This document shows, in pieces, positions 28,784 to 38,371 of a stretch of 64,000 nt of DNA. The stretch is from an uncultured Clostridia bacterium. GTDB taxonomy: Bacteria; Bacillota; Clostridia; TANB77; CAG-508. Made by a program: the position numbers and the translations under genes. Every line of letters begins with the position of its first letter. Positions within the stretch are counted from its first letter, which is position 1. A model generated the notes under the pieces. That model was not told the DNA's origin and made no database searches. It saw only the letters and a program-made list of their open reading frames with translations. The stretch spans positions 124,001 through 188,000 of the forward strand of contig CAKPKP010000001.1 of NCBI GenBank assembly GCA_934167495.1, read 5' to 3'.

Positions 28784-30106
28784 ATGCCAAAACCAGTTGT
28801 TGCAATAATAGGAAAACCAAATGTAGGAAAATCTAGCTTTTTTAACTATATAGTTGGAAAAAGAATATCAATAGTAGAAGATACACCAGGGGTTACAAGA
28901 GATAGAGTATATGCAGATGCAGTATGGAGAGGAAGAACCTTTTCATTAGTAGATACAGGAGGTATAGAGCCTGAATCAGAAGATGTAATAATAGCGCAAA
29001 TGAGAGAGCAAGCCAATATTGCTATTAATATAGCAGATGTTATTATATTTATAACAGACCTAAAACAAGGTGTTACTAGTAGTGATGAAGATATAGCAGT
29101 AATGCTTAGAAAATCTAAAAAGCCTGTTGTATTAGTATGTAACAAAGCAGACAATATAGGTGAGGTTCCACCAGAAGTATATGAGTTTTATAATTTAGGA
29201 CTTGGAACTCCATATCCAATCTCTGCAACTAATGCTCTTGGGTTAGGAGATGTTCTAGATGCAGTATATGAATATTTCCCTGAAAAGACAGAGGATGAAG
29301 ATGATGGAAATATAATTAAAGTAGCAATAATAGGAAAACCAAATGTAGGAAAATCATCTTTAGTAAATAAAATTTTAGGAGAAAATAGAACTATAGTTAG
29401 TGATATAGCGGGAACCACAAGAGATGCAATAGATTCTGAATTTGAAAATCAATATGGTAAATATGTTTTTATTGATACAGCAGGAATTAGAAGAAAGAGT
29501 AAAGTAACAGAAAAATTAGAGAAATTTAGTATAATGAGAACTTTACTTGCTATAGAAAGAGCAGATGTATGTTTAATGATGATTGATGCTGAAGAAGGTG
29601 TCACTGATCAAGATGCTAAAATATTAGGTGAAGCACATGAAGCTGGAAAAGGTATTATAATTGTTGTAAATAAATGGGATGCTGTTGAAAAAGAAACAGG
29701 AACACTAGAAAAATACAAAAAAGATATTTACAATAAGTTAAGTTATGCTCAGTATGCTCCAGTAATATTTATTTCAGCTAAAACAGGACAAAGGGTAGAT
29801 AAACTATTTGAAATGATAAATAATGTTGCAGATCAAAATGCTATGAGAGTATCTACATCAGTATTAAATGAAGTTATAAATGAAGCTGTTGCAGTAGTTC
29901 AACCACCATCAGATAAAGGAAAAAGATTAAAAGTTCTATATGGTACACAAGCATCAACAAAGCCACCAACTTTTGTTATATTTGTAAATAACAAAGAACT
30001 ATTCCATTTTTCATATGAGAGATATCTTGTAAATTGTATAAGAAACAATTTTGGACTAGAAGGTACACCTGTTAGAATAATAGTAAGAGAAAAAAGTGAA
30101 AAATAG
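28784..30106 (+). CDS. der: Ribosome biogenesis GTPase Der (EngA)
   Basis: 440 residues with two tandem G domains, each starting GKPNVGKSS (residues ~9 and ~183), with DTGGIEPE and DTAGIRRKSKV as switch II. NKAD/NKWD motifs specify guanine, and the C-terminal KH-like domain contains RLKVLYGTQASTKPPTFVIF. It matures the 50S subunit. GGAGG precedes the ATG. Confidence 0.97.
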   Translation: MPKPVVAIIGKPNVGKSSFFNYIVGKRISIVEDTPGVTRDRVYADAVWRGRTFSLVDTGGIEPESEDVIIAQMREQANIAINIADVIIFITDLKQGVTSSDEDIAVMLRKSKKPVVLVCNKADNIGEVPPEVYEFYNLGLGTPYPISATNALGLGDVLDAVYEYFPEKTEDEDDGNIIKVAIIGKPNVGKSSLVNKILGENRTIVSDIAGTTRDAIDSEFENQYGKYVFIDTAGIRRKSKVTEKLEKFSIMRTLLAIERADVCLMMIDAEEGVTDQDAKILGEAHEAGKGIIIVVNKWDAVEKETGTLEKYKKDIYNKLSYAQYAPVIFISAKTGQRVDKLFEMINNVADQNAMRVSTSVLNEVINEAVAVVQPPSDKGKRLKVLYGTQASTKPPTFVIFVNNKELFHFSYERYLVNCIRNNFGLEGTPVRIIVREKSEK

Positions 30107-30108
30107 TA

Positions 30109-30169
30109 TTGACAAAATAAAGAAAAAGTAATATTGTATTAGTACAAGTAATACAATATTACTTTTTTA
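30109..30169 (+). promoter_or_regulatory. Promoter overlapping a perfect palindrome (terminator and possible operator)
   Basis: TTGACA (30109-30114), a 17-base spacer and TATTGT (30132-30137) form a plausible promoter for the ABC operon. The -10 box lies inside an 18-bp perfect inverted repeat: AAAAGTAATATTGTATTA at 30124-30141 and its complement at 30149-30166, loop GTACAAG. The T-run makes it a terminator for der, while the inner GTATTA/TAATAC half-sites could bind the GntR regulator encoded at 33026. The operator role is inferred. Confidence 0.6.
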
Positions 30170-30206
30170 TGTCCAATTGGAAATTTAAAAATTAGGAGGA
30201 AAAGCT

Positions 30207-31103
30207 ATGATTGAAATTAAAGACCTAAATAAAACTTTTGCTAATCATAAAGTTTTAGAAAACTTAAATTGTAATATAAAAACAAATTCAATTTACGGTT
30301 TAATAGGTGCAAATGGTGCTGGAAAATCTACACTTTTAAGAATAATTAATGATATCTTTAGAAAAGATAGTGGTACAGTTTTAATAGATGGACAGGAAAT
30401 TATGAATAATGAAGAATTGAAACAAAAACTAGTTTTTATACCAGATGATTTGTATTTTATGCCAAATTATACTTTAAAAGATATGGCAATATTTTATGAA
30501 GCTATGTACAAAAATTTTGATATGAACTATTTACAAGAACTAGCAAAGATATTGAAGCTAGATTTAAAAACTAAAATTCAATCTTTTTCAAAAGGTATGA
30601 AAAGACAGTGTGCATTAATATGTGCATTAGCAACAAATGCTGATTATATGTTTTTTGATGAAACTTTTGATGGATTGGACCCAGTAGTAAGAAACTTAAT
30701 GAAAAAAATAATAGCAAAACAAATGACTAAAAAAGATACAACAATAATAATGACTAGTCACAATCTAAGAGAGCTAGAAGACATATGTGATAATTTAGGA
30801 TTATTATATAAAGGTGGAATACTATTTGAAAGTGATGTAGATACATTAAAAACTAATATGTTTAAAATACAAATATCATTAAAAGATGACTTTGACAAAA
30901 ATTCATTTGAAAAATTAAACATCTTAAGCTTCAAGAAAACAGGTAGTGTAGCTACAATAATTGTAAAAGGAGAAAAAGAGGAATATGAAAAATATTTAAA
31001 CTCAATGAATCCAATTATTTTAGACTTTTTACCATTAACATTAGAAGAAATATTTATCTATGAAATGGAGGTATTAGGTTATGAATTTAATCAAGTTATT
31101 TAA
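30207..31103 (+). CDS. ABC transporter ATP-binding protein (YtrB-like)
   Basis: 298 residues. Walker A GANGAGKST (~35-43), a signature-like SFSKGMKRQ in place of LSGGQ, Walker B YMFFDETFDGLD, and a His-loop TSHNLRELED. The degenerate signature and ~60-residue C-terminal extension are typical of GntR-linked exporters such as YtrB. It is first in an operon with a permease (23-base overlap) and a YtrA-type regulator. Confidence 0.88.
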   Translation: MIEIKDLNKTFANHKVLENLNCNIKTNSIYGLIGANGAGKSTLLRIINDIFRKDSGTVLIDGQEIMNNEELKQKLVFIPDDLYFMPNYTLKDMAIFYEAMYKNFDMNYLQELAKILKLDLKTKIQSFSKGMKRQCALICALATNADYMFFDETFDGLDPVVRNLMKKIIAKQMTKKDTTIIMTSHNLRELEDICDNLGLLYKGGILFESDVDTLKTNMFKIQISLKDDFDKNSFEKLNILSFKKTGSVATIIVKGEKEEYEKYLNSMNPIILDFLPLTLEEIFIYEMEVLGYEFNQVI

Positions 31104-33009
31104 TGTAAAATATTTAATGCAAAACATAAAAAAATCAAAAAATATAATAATATTATGTTTAACAATAATGCCAATATTAAGCGCTATATTACTTACAGTA
31201 ATAGGAACATCTAAAACCTATAGCAGTGTAGTGTCTAGTAAATTAACTATATTAAATATAATAGGAATGTATATAATTCCTGTTGCAATTTCAATGTGTT
31301 TATTTGGATATGTATTTAGAAGAAATAGTGTAGATTTCATAAATTCTATGCCATTAAGCAGAAAAACGATATTTGTAACTAATACAGTGGGTGGAATAAT
31401 ACTAATAGCATTAACACAATTATTAGCATTAATATTAACATGGATAGTAAGCTTATTTTTCACTCAAATAATTATTTTTAATGGTTATTTAATAGATATA
31501 TTTTTTATAATGTTAGTGTCTTATATATTTGTTTTTACATCAGCTAACTTAGCAATGACTATATCTGGAAATTATTTAACTCAAATAGCAGTTACTTTAT
31601 TAATATTATTTTTAATACCTTTTTCAATAGATGCATTTAATGGGTTCTCAAGTTATAAAAATATAAAGTTAGAAAATACATCATACGAATTTTCAGGTCA
31701 AGTATCATCAAGTTATGAATATACAGAACCATATAAAATACTTTCAAGTTTGATTGTTTCTTCAAGAAATGAAATATTTAATTTTAAAACAATGTGCAAT
31801 ATGCTTATATTAACTATAGTGTATATAGCATTAGGAATGATATTGTTTGAAAAAAGAAAAATGGAAAATACAGAGGAATCTTTTGCAAATGTATATGTGC
31901 ATTTATTCGTAAAAATGTTAACATTAATACCATTCGTAGTCTTGATAAATTTTATTGATTCAACAACTACAGTGTTTATTTTCGAAGTGGCTTTAATTGC
32001 AATATATTATTTTGTATATGACTTAGTAACAAAAAGAAAAGTTAAATTCTTATTATCAGTAGTAAGTTTTGCGGTTTCATTAGTAATTTTGTTATCAATT
32101 TGCAAAATAGTAGGAGAAAAAGAAAAAAATTATATATTTGAACTAAAAAACATAGAAAAAATTTCTATAAACTTATCAGATTCTAATGCTATATATATTT
32201 CAGATAAGGATATAATTAATTATGTTTATAAAAATATAGAGAACAAAGCAACTTACGATTATGGTTACAGATATTATTCAAATAATCCAGTTAGTTCAGT
32301 AAACATATATCCTATAGAATGTAGTTTTAAAATGAAGGATGGAAATGAAGTAAAATTTACATTAAGATTAGAGAAATCTGCAAAAGAAGAGTTAAATAAT
32401 AAATTACTAAATTCAGAGGAATATAAAAAAGAAAAGAAAAGTAAATTTGAATTTCCTGATAATGCAGTATACTATTTTAGAGAAAATAGACTCAATGAAG
32501 ATGAAATTAAAATATTAAAAAGAGAAATAGAAAAATCATTAGATAATGTTGATGAATTAACAACATACTATTATAGTCAATATAATTTCTCAATATATGC
32601 ATACAAAAATCATAATGTAATAGAAATAAATTTACCAATAACATTAACAGAAGATACATTTAAAGTTATAACAAAAAATGCTAATATGAAAGCATATGAG
32701 AGTGTTAAAAATAATAAAGTTATAAGTTGTGGATTAGCTAATTTGGGTGAATATGCGGATGATGAACCTATGTATTATGATGCGATTAGATATTGCACGG
32801 ACGATTTTACAAAATTTATAGAGCAAAATTATAATGATGTTTGTGACATGAATTCAAAATATTATGTAATATACCTTTATTCTGATATTGGAAAAGGAGA
32901 AAGTTTCTTTACAAACAAGATAGAAGAAATAAATAAAATACTAGAAAATGCCATTTTAAACAATAAAGATGAATTTCAGTATTATTATGATACAGTAGAA
33001 GTTTATTAA
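31081..33009 (+). CDS. ABC-2-type transporter permease
   Basis: 642 residues. Six helices lie in the first ~270 residues (IIILCLTIMPILSAILLTVI near 20-42, then 58-78, 105-130, 140-165, 170-190 and 245-260), including RRNSVDFINSMPLSRKTIF typical of ABC-2 permeases. A further helix group lies at ~280-345, followed by a ~290-residue soluble extracytoplasmic domain. The start ATG 31081 follows ATGGAGG inside the ATPase gene. Substrate unknown; the YtrA-type context suggests response to envelope-acting antibiotics (inference). Confidence 0.75.
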   Translation: MNLIKLFNVKYLMQNIKKSKNIIILCLTIMPILSAILLTVIGTSKTYSSVVSSKLTILNIIGMYIIPVAISMCLFGYVFRRNSVDFINSMPLSRKTIFVTNTVGGIILIALTQLLALILTWIVSLFFTQIIIFNGYLIDIFFIMLVSYIFVFTSANLAMTISGNYLTQIAVTLLILFLIPFSIDAFNGFSSYKNIKLENTSYEFSGQVSSSYEYTEPYKILSSLIVSSRNEIFNFKTMCNMLILTIVYIALGMILFEKRKMENTEESFANVYVHLFVKMLTLIPFVVLINFIDSTTTVFIFEVALIAIYYFVYDLVTKRKVKFLLSVVSFAVSLVILLSICKIVGEKEKNYIFELKNIEKISINLSDSNAIYISDKDIINYVYKNIENKATYDYGYRYYSNNPVSSVNIYPIECSFKMKDGNEVKFTLRLEKSAKEELNNKLLNSEEYKKEKKSKFEFPDNAVYYFRENRLNEDEIKILKREIEKSLDNVDELTTYYYSQYNFSIYAYKNHNVIEINLPITLTEDTFKVITKNANMKAYESVKNNKVISCGLANLGEYADDEPMYYDAIRYCTDDFTKFIEQNYNDVCDMNSKYYVIYLYSDIGKGESFFTNKIEEINKILENAILNNKDEFQYYYDTVEVY

Positions 33010-33025
33010 AATAGGAGGGATATAA

Positions 33026-33379
33026 ATGCTAATAAATTTAAATTATCAAAGCAGAACTCCTATATATGAACAAATAGTTGATGAAATAGAAAGATATGTT
33101 GTATTAGGAGTTTTAAAACCAAATGAACAAATTTCAGCTATTAGAGAATTAGCTGTTGAACTAGGAGTAAATCCAAATACAGTAAAAAAAGCATATGATG
33201 AATTAGAAAGAAAAAAAGTTATTGTAACTTTATCTACTAAAGGAAGTTATATATCAGCCAATGTAGATAATATAATAAATGAAAAAATAAATGTAAAAAT
33301 AGAAAAGATAAATGAAATTATAAAAGAACTAGAAATATTAGGATTATCTAAAGAGGATATAATTCAAAAATTAAAATAA
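33026..33379 (+). CDS. GntR-family regulator, YtrA subfamily
   Basis: 117 residues: a winged helix (TPIYEQIVDEIERYVVLGVL, ISAIRELAVELGVNPNTVKK) plus a short ~40-residue helical tail, the YtrA size. Such regulators repress the ABC operon they belong to. It is the last gene of the operon; the palindrome at 30124 is a candidate binding site. Confidence 0.9.
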   Translation: MLINLNYQSRTPIYEQIVDEIERYVVLGVLKPNEQISAIRELAVELGVNPNTVKKAYDELERKKVIVTLSTKGSYISANVDNIINEKINVKIEKINEIIKELEILGLSKEDIIQKLK

Positions 33380-33391
33380 AAAATTCACACA

Positions 33392-33433
33392 AAAACTATA
33401 ATTATGTGTTATAATACATAATTATAGTTTTTT
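33392..33433 (+). terminator. Terminator after the GntR operon
   Basis: AAAACTATAATTATGT and ACATAATTATAGTTTT form a perfect 16-bp stem with an 8-base loop, followed by TT. Confidence 0.85.
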
Positions 33434-33434
33434 C

Positions 33435-33578
33435 TATTATAGGAAAGTTCTCTGAACTTCCTATAATAGAAATATATTGCACAGAAATTTGCTTTGCAAA
33501 TTTCGCACACGAACAAAGACGCGGACTTCAAAATGTTTTAATAAGTGCAAAAGCTATTAATGTCCGCTTTTGTTCTCT
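33435..33578 (+). repeat. Structured intergenic repeat, copy 2 (full length)
   Basis: 144 bases. Hairpin 1: TATTATAGGAAAGTTC/GAACTTCCTATAATA. Hairpin 2: GAAATTTGC-TTT-GCAAATTTC. Hairpin 3: GAACAAAGACGCGGAC paired with GTCCGCTTTTGTTC around an AT-rich loop. By my count it differs from copy 6 (44173-44316) at five of 144 positions. Confidence 0.88.
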
Positions 33579-33625
33579 AATAGGAAATTACTTTGAATTT
33601 CTTATCATATAAATACTTTATGCAG
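33578..33625 (+). repeat. Structured intergenic repeat, copy 3 (hairpin 1 only)
   Basis: Directly abutting copy 2: TAATAGGAAATTACTTTGAA followed by TTTCTTATCATATAAATAC and TTTATGCA, the hairpin 1 plus the first linker of the family, with a decayed right arm. The AGGAGG of the next gene follows at once. Confidence 0.65.
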
Positions 33626-33637
33626 GAGGATAAATAA

Positions 33638-34339
33638 ATGAGTTATATAGAATTTAAAAATGTATGTAAAGAATATATAATGGGAGAAATGAAAATAAAA
33701 GCACTAGATAATACTAATTTTTCAATAGAAAAAGGAGAATTAGTAGTTATAGTTGGACCTAGTGGGGCTGGAAAAACTACAACCTTAAATATACTTGGCG
33801 GAATGGATACAGCAACATCAGGTAGCGTAATAGTAGATGAAAAAGATGTAACTAAATTAAAAAATAAAGAGTTAATAAAATATAGAAGAGAAGATATAGG
33901 GTTTGTATTTCAATTTTATAATTTAGTTCAGAATTTAACAGCTTTGGAAAATGTAGAACTTGCAACTCAGATTTGTTCAGATGCATTAGATCCAAAAGAG
34001 GTATTAGAAAAGGTTGGATTAAAAGATAGATTAAAAAATTTCCCATCACAATTATCTGGAGGAGAACAACAAAGAGTTGCTATAGCAAGAGCTATAGCAA
34101 AAAATCCAAAGTTATTACTTTGTGATGAGCCAACAGGCGCTTTAGATTATAATACTGGAAAACAAATACTTAAATTATTACAAGACACATGTAGAAAAGA
34201 AAATATGACTGTCGTAATAATAACTCATAATACAGCAATAGCTCCTATGGCAGATAAAGTTATACATTTTAAAAATGGAACAGCATCTAATATAGAAATA
34301 AATAAAGAACCAATATCAATCGAAAGGATAGAGTGGTAA
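33638..34339 (+). CDS. ABC transporter ATP-binding protein (MacB/LolD type)
   Basis: 233 residues. Walker A GPSGAGKTT (~37-45), Q-loop FVFQFYNLV, signature LSGGEQQRVAIARAI, Walker B LLLCDEPTGALD, and H-loop ITHN. The GALD D-loop marks the LolD/MacB/FtsE class, whose partners are FtsX-type permeases. The next gene is one, overlapping by one base (TAATG). Confidence 0.93.
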   Translation: MSYIEFKNVCKEYIMGEMKIKALDNTNFSIEKGELVVIVGPSGAGKTTTLNILGGMDTATSGSVIVDEKDVTKLKNKELIKYRREDIGFVFQFYNLVQNLTALENVELATQICSDALDPKEVLEKVGLKDRLKNFPSQLSGGEQQRVAIARAIAKNPKLLLCDEPTGALDYNTGKQILKLLQDTCRKENMTVVIITHNTAIAPMADKVIHFKNGTASNIEINKEPISIERIEW

Positions 34340-37300
34340 TGAAAAGAGCATTAGTTAAAGATAGTGTAAAACAAATAAAAAATACTTTTAAAAGATATAT
34401 ATCAATTTTACTAATGGCCTTACTTGGAGTTGGATTTTTTGCAGGAATAAAAGCAACTAGTCCAGATATGCAAAAAACATTGGATTCATATTTTGATAAC
34501 CAAAATGTATATGATATTCAAGTAGTATCTACATTAGGAATTACAAAAGATGATATAGAGGCAGTAAAAAATTTAGATAACATAGAAGAAGTTTTAGGCG
34601 TATACAGTAAAGATGAAATTGTAAAAATAGGTGATGAAGAAAAAATAATTAAAATAATTTCATACTCACAAGATACTAATGCATTAAATAAATTCGATTT
34701 AACGAATGGTTCACTTCCAGAAAATAGTGATGAATGTATTGTAGAGCAATATTTTCTAGATTTTTTAAATAAATCAATAGGTGATTATATAGAGATAGAA
34801 GATGAGGATAACACTCTTAACAATAAAAAACTAAAAATAGTTGGCGTGGCTAATAGTCCTTTGTATATATCAAGAGATAGAGGAACAAGTAAGTTAGGCT
34901 CTGGAAAAATCAATTATTATTTGTATGTACCAGATACTAATATTAATTCTGATATATATACTGAATTATATGCAACCGTGAAGGGTGCAAAAGATGTTTT
35001 ATGTTTTAGTGATGAATATGATAAATTAATTGAAGAAGCAAAAAGTGAAGTAGAAGGTATTAAAGGGCAAAGAGAAAAAGCTAGATATGATGAAATAATT
35101 GGTACTGCTACAAAAGAATTAAATGAAGCACAGGAAAAATTTGATAATGAAAAACAAGAGGCAGAAAGTCAAATAGAAGAAGCGGAAAATCAAATTGAAG
35201 AAAATAGGCAAAAATTAGAGGATGCAGAAAATGAAATTGCTTATAACAGAGTAAAAGCTAATAAGGAATTTGAAAATGCGGAAAGTCAAATAGAGGAAGC
35301 AGAAAATCAATTAGTAATAGCAGAAGAAGAATTTAATTCAAAAAAAGATTTAATATTTTCAAAAAAGGAAGATGCTGAATCAACATTAGCTACATTAAAT
35401 GAGAATCTAGACAATCTAGAAAAAAATATAGAAGAAATGAAAAAAAGAGCAGATGAAACTGAAGATGAAAAATTAAAGGTAGTTATAGAAACACAAATAT
35501 TGTTGCTTGAAACAAATAAAACAAATTTAGAAGTATCAATAAATGTTATACAAAATACTATAGATACATTAGAAAAACAGTTTAATGATGCTGAACAAAA
35601 AATAATAGATGGAAAAAATGAAATTGAAGCAAAGAAAGCAGAATTAGAAGAGACAAAAGAAAGTACATATGCTGAACTTGCAAGTGCGACATGGAAGGTT
35701 AATAATGGAAAACAAGAATTGCAAGATGCAGAAGAAACATTAGCAGAGAATAAGATAGAATTTGAAGAAAAAATAAAAGAAGCGGAAATAAAATTATTAG
35801 ATGCAAAAGAAAAAATTAACGATATTGAAAATCCAAAATGGTATATTCTAGATAGAACCAGCAATGCTGGATATAAAGGATATTATGATGATACCCAAAG
35901 TATATTAAACATTGGAAAAGTATTTCCTCTTGTGTTTTTCGTTGTAGCTACATTAATAAGCTTAACATCTATGACAAGAATGGTTGAAGAGCAAAGAGTT
36001 CAAATTGGAACATTAAAAGCTTTAGGATACAATAAATTACAAATTGCAATGAAATATATAATATATTCAGGTAGTGCTACTTTAATAGGTGGATTTTTAG
36101 GAATGTGTATAGGTTTTCCAACTCTTCCAAGAATAGTATTTATAATGTATGCAATGATGTATACATTACCAGATATAATAATAGAATTCAATACTTATTA
36201 TGCAACGGTAGGATTATCTATAGCAAGTTTATGTATAGTAGGAGCAACTATATATTCATGTATAAGAGAATTAAACCAAGAACCTGCTGTACTTATGAGA
36301 CCAAAAGCACCTAAAGCAGGAAAAAGAGTATTACTAGAAAAAATACCGTTTATCTGGAGTCATTTAAGCTTTAATGGAAAAGTAACAGTAAGGAATATAT
36401 TTAGATATAAAAAGAGATTTTTAATGACAATAATAGGTATAGCAGGCTGTACAGCACTAATAGTAGCTGGATTTGGACTAAGAGATTCAATATCAAGCAT
36501 ATTACCAATTCAATTTGGTGAATTAAGTAATTATGAATTTATGGCTAATTTAAAAAGTTCAATTACATTGTCAGATGTAGAAAATCTTCAAACAGATTTA
36601 TTAACAAATGAGAAAATAACAGATTTAACTAAGGCATATTTTCAATCTGGAAAAATTTATAATGATGAAAAAGACCAAGACGTACAAATAATAGTTCCAG
36701 AAGATAAGCAAAAATTTAAAGAATTTGTAAAAATGCGTTCAACTAACAGAAAAGAAGAATATAACATAGATAACAATACTATCATTTTAACACAAAAAGC
36801 GGCAAAATTATTAAATATAAAAGAAGGAGATAAAATCACTTTAGAAAATAGTGATAATTCTCAAGTTGAAGTAAAAGTTGGAAAGATAATTGAAAATTAT
36901 ATATATCATTATGTATACATGTCAGAAAACTTGTATAAACAATTATATGGTGAATTTGATTATAATGTTTTATATATTAAATCAATTGATTTAAACGAAG
37001 AAGATGAAAGTAATTTAGCAAAAGAAATTTTAAATGATTATAGAGTTTCAGCAATTACAACTACAAGCTCACTACTTAACTCAATGGACGAAACTATGGA
37101 ATGTTTAAACTATGTAGTATGGATTTTAATTATATCTGCAGGACTATTAGCATTTGTTGTTTTATATAACTTATCAAATGTAAATATAAGTGAAAGAATA
37201 AGAGAACTTGCTACAATAAAAGTATTAGGATTTTATGATAAAGAGGTTTATGATTATGTAATAAGAGAAACAATATTGCTTACAGCAATAGGAATAATAA

Positions 37301-37506
37301 TAGGTTTATTATTTGGATATTTATTAAACTTTTACATATTACAGACATGTGAATTAAATTATGTTATGTTTTATAAATTTGTTAAACCAATAAGTTATGT
37401 ATATGCAATTGCAATAACAATAATTTTTACTGAAATAGTTAATTTAGTTACATTCAAATTTTTGAAAAAAATAGATATGATAGAATCTTTAAAAAGTGTA
37501 GAGTAA
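34339..37506 (+). CDS. FtsX-type ABC permease with large extracytoplasmic coiled coil
   Basis: 1055 residues from ATG 34339 (a GTG six bases upstream is less likely). A membrane helix at ~20-40 is followed by a MacB-like outer domain (~45-235) and a ~250-residue Glu/Lys-rich coiled coil (~245-505; heptads such as EAENQIEENRQKLEDAENEI). Three helices follow near 540-650 with the FtsX signature EEQRVQIGTLKALGYNK. A second half has a helix at ~695, another outer domain and three final helices with ISERIRELATIKVLGFY. Such mechanotransmission-type permeases act in envelope remodelling or antibiotic export. Confidence 0.85.
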   Translation: MKRALVKDSVKQIKNTFKRYISILLMALLGVGFFAGIKATSPDMQKTLDSYFDNQNVYDIQVVSTLGITKDDIEAVKNLDNIEEVLGVYSKDEIVKIGDEEKIIKIISYSQDTNALNKFDLTNGSLPENSDECIVEQYFLDFLNKSIGDYIEIEDEDNTLNNKKLKIVGVANSPLYISRDRGTSKLGSGKINYYLYVPDTNINSDIYTELYATVKGAKDVLCFSDEYDKLIEEAKSEVEGIKGQREKARYDEIIGTATKELNEAQEKFDNEKQEAESQIEEAENQIEENRQKLEDAENEIAYNRVKANKEFENAESQIEEAENQLVIAEEEFNSKKDLIFSKKEDAESTLATLNENLDNLEKNIEEMKKRADETEDEKLKVVIETQILLLETNKTNLEVSINVIQNTIDTLEKQFNDAEQKIIDGKNEIEAKKAELEETKESTYAELASATWKVNNGKQELQDAEETLAENKIEFEEKIKEAEIKLLDAKEKINDIENPKWYILDRTSNAGYKGYYDDTQSILNIGKVFPLVFFVVATLISLTSMTRMVEEQRVQIGTLKALGYNKLQIAMKYIIYSGSATLIGGFLGMCIGFPTLPRIVFIMYAMMYTLPDIIIEFNTYYATVGLSIASLCIVGATIYSCIRELNQEPAVLMRPKAPKAGKRVLLEKIPFIWSHLSFNGKVTVRNIFRYKKRFLMTIIGIAGCTALIVAGFGLRDSISSILPIQFGELSNYEFMANLKSSITLSDVENLQTDLLTNEKITDLTKAYFQSGKIYNDEKDQDVQIIVPEDKQKFKEFVKMRSTNRKEEYNIDNNTIILTQKAAKLLNIKEGDKITLENSDNSQVEVKVGKIIENYIYHYVYMSENLYKQLYGEFDYNVLYIKSIDLNEEDESNLAKEILNDYRVSAITTTSSLLNSMDETMECLNYVVWILIISAGLLAFVVLYNLSNVNISERIRELATIKVLGFYDKEVYDYVIRETILLTAIGIIIGLLFGYLLNFYILQTCELNYVMFYKFVKPISYVYAIAITIIFTEIVNLVTFKFLKKIDMIESLKSVE

Positions 37507-37553
37507 AAGCAGTGATATAAACACAGATTGATGAAAAAATAGTAATTTTTCTA

Positions 37554-37582
37554 TTGAAACTGTAATATAATTGTGATACAAT
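37554..37582 (+). promoter_or_regulatory. Sigma-A-type promoter for the NifU-like/GGGtGRT pair
   Basis: TTGAAA at 37554-37559, a 17-base spacer, TACAAT at 37577-37582; the start codon is ~55 bases downstream. Confidence 0.6.
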
Positions 37583-37637
37583 AATCATACTTGTAAAAAA
37601 GTATATAAAAATAAATGTAGTTATATAGGAGGTACTT

Positions 37638-38330
37638 ATGATTTATTCAAAAGAATTAGAAGGAATGTGTACAGTAGCTAAAGGTGTAGACCATGGACCA
37701 GCACCAATTCCAGAAGAAGGAAAATGGGTAAAAGCTAAAGAAATAAAAGATATTTCAGGATTAACACATGGTATTGGATGGTGTGCTCCACAACAAGGAG
37801 CTTGTAAATTAACTCTAAATGTAAAAGAGGGAATAATCCAAGAAGCTTTAGTAGAAACAGTAGGATGTTCAGGAATGACACATTCAGCAGCAATGGCTGG
37901 AGAAATTTTAGTAGGAAAAACAATATTAGAAGCTCTTAATACAGACTTAGTTTGTGATGCTATTAATACAGCAATGAGAGAATTATTTTTACAAATAGTA
38001 TATGGTAGAACTCAATCTGCATTTTCAGAAGGAGGACTTCCAGTAGGAGCAGGACTTGAAGACTTAGGAAAAGGACATAGAAGCCAAGTAGGAACAATAT
38101 ATTCAAGTAAATTAAAAGGACCTAGATACTTAGAACTTGCAGAAGGTTACATAGTAGAAATTGGTTTAGACAAAGATGATCAAATAATAGGATATAAATA
38201 TGTTAATTTAGGAAAAATGATGGAAAACATCAAAAAAGGAATAGAACCAACAGAAGCTATAGAAAAAGCTTCAGGAAAATATGGAAGATTTGATGAAGCT
38301 GTTAAGAAAATAGATCCTAGACAAGAATAA
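37638..38330 (+). CDS. NifU-like iron-sulfur scaffold-family protein
   Basis: 230 residues. Cys are placed as in IscU/NifU-like scaffolds: GWCAPQQGACKLTL, then LVETVGCSGMTHSAAMAGEI, with a third ligand candidate in LVCDAINTAM. The N-terminal ~45 residues and C-terminal ~90 residues extend beyond classic IscU. It is annotated in clostridia as an Fe-S assembly scaffold, but the role is untested. GGAGG precedes ATG 37638. It is paired with the GGGtGRT gene 41 bases downstream. Confidence 0.75.
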   Translation: MIYSKELEGMCTVAKGVDHGPAPIPEEGKWVKAKEIKDISGLTHGIGWCAPQQGACKLTLNVKEGIIQEALVETVGCSGMTHSAAMAGEILVGKTILEALNTDLVCDAINTAMRELFLQIVYGRTQSAFSEGGLPVGAGLEDLGKGHRSQVGTIYSSKLKGPRYLELAEGYIVEIGLDKDDQIIGYKYVNLGKMMENIKKGIEPTEAIEKASGKYGRFDEAVKKIDPRQE

Positions 38331-38371
38331 TGTAAAAATAGTTATAATATAAAAAATGAGGAGGAATAAAG

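Noticed and set aside
36105..36314. Overlapping frame inside the FtsX-type permease
   Set aside because: The permease frame is conserved in pattern across this stretch; the alternative has no ribosome binding site and odd composition.
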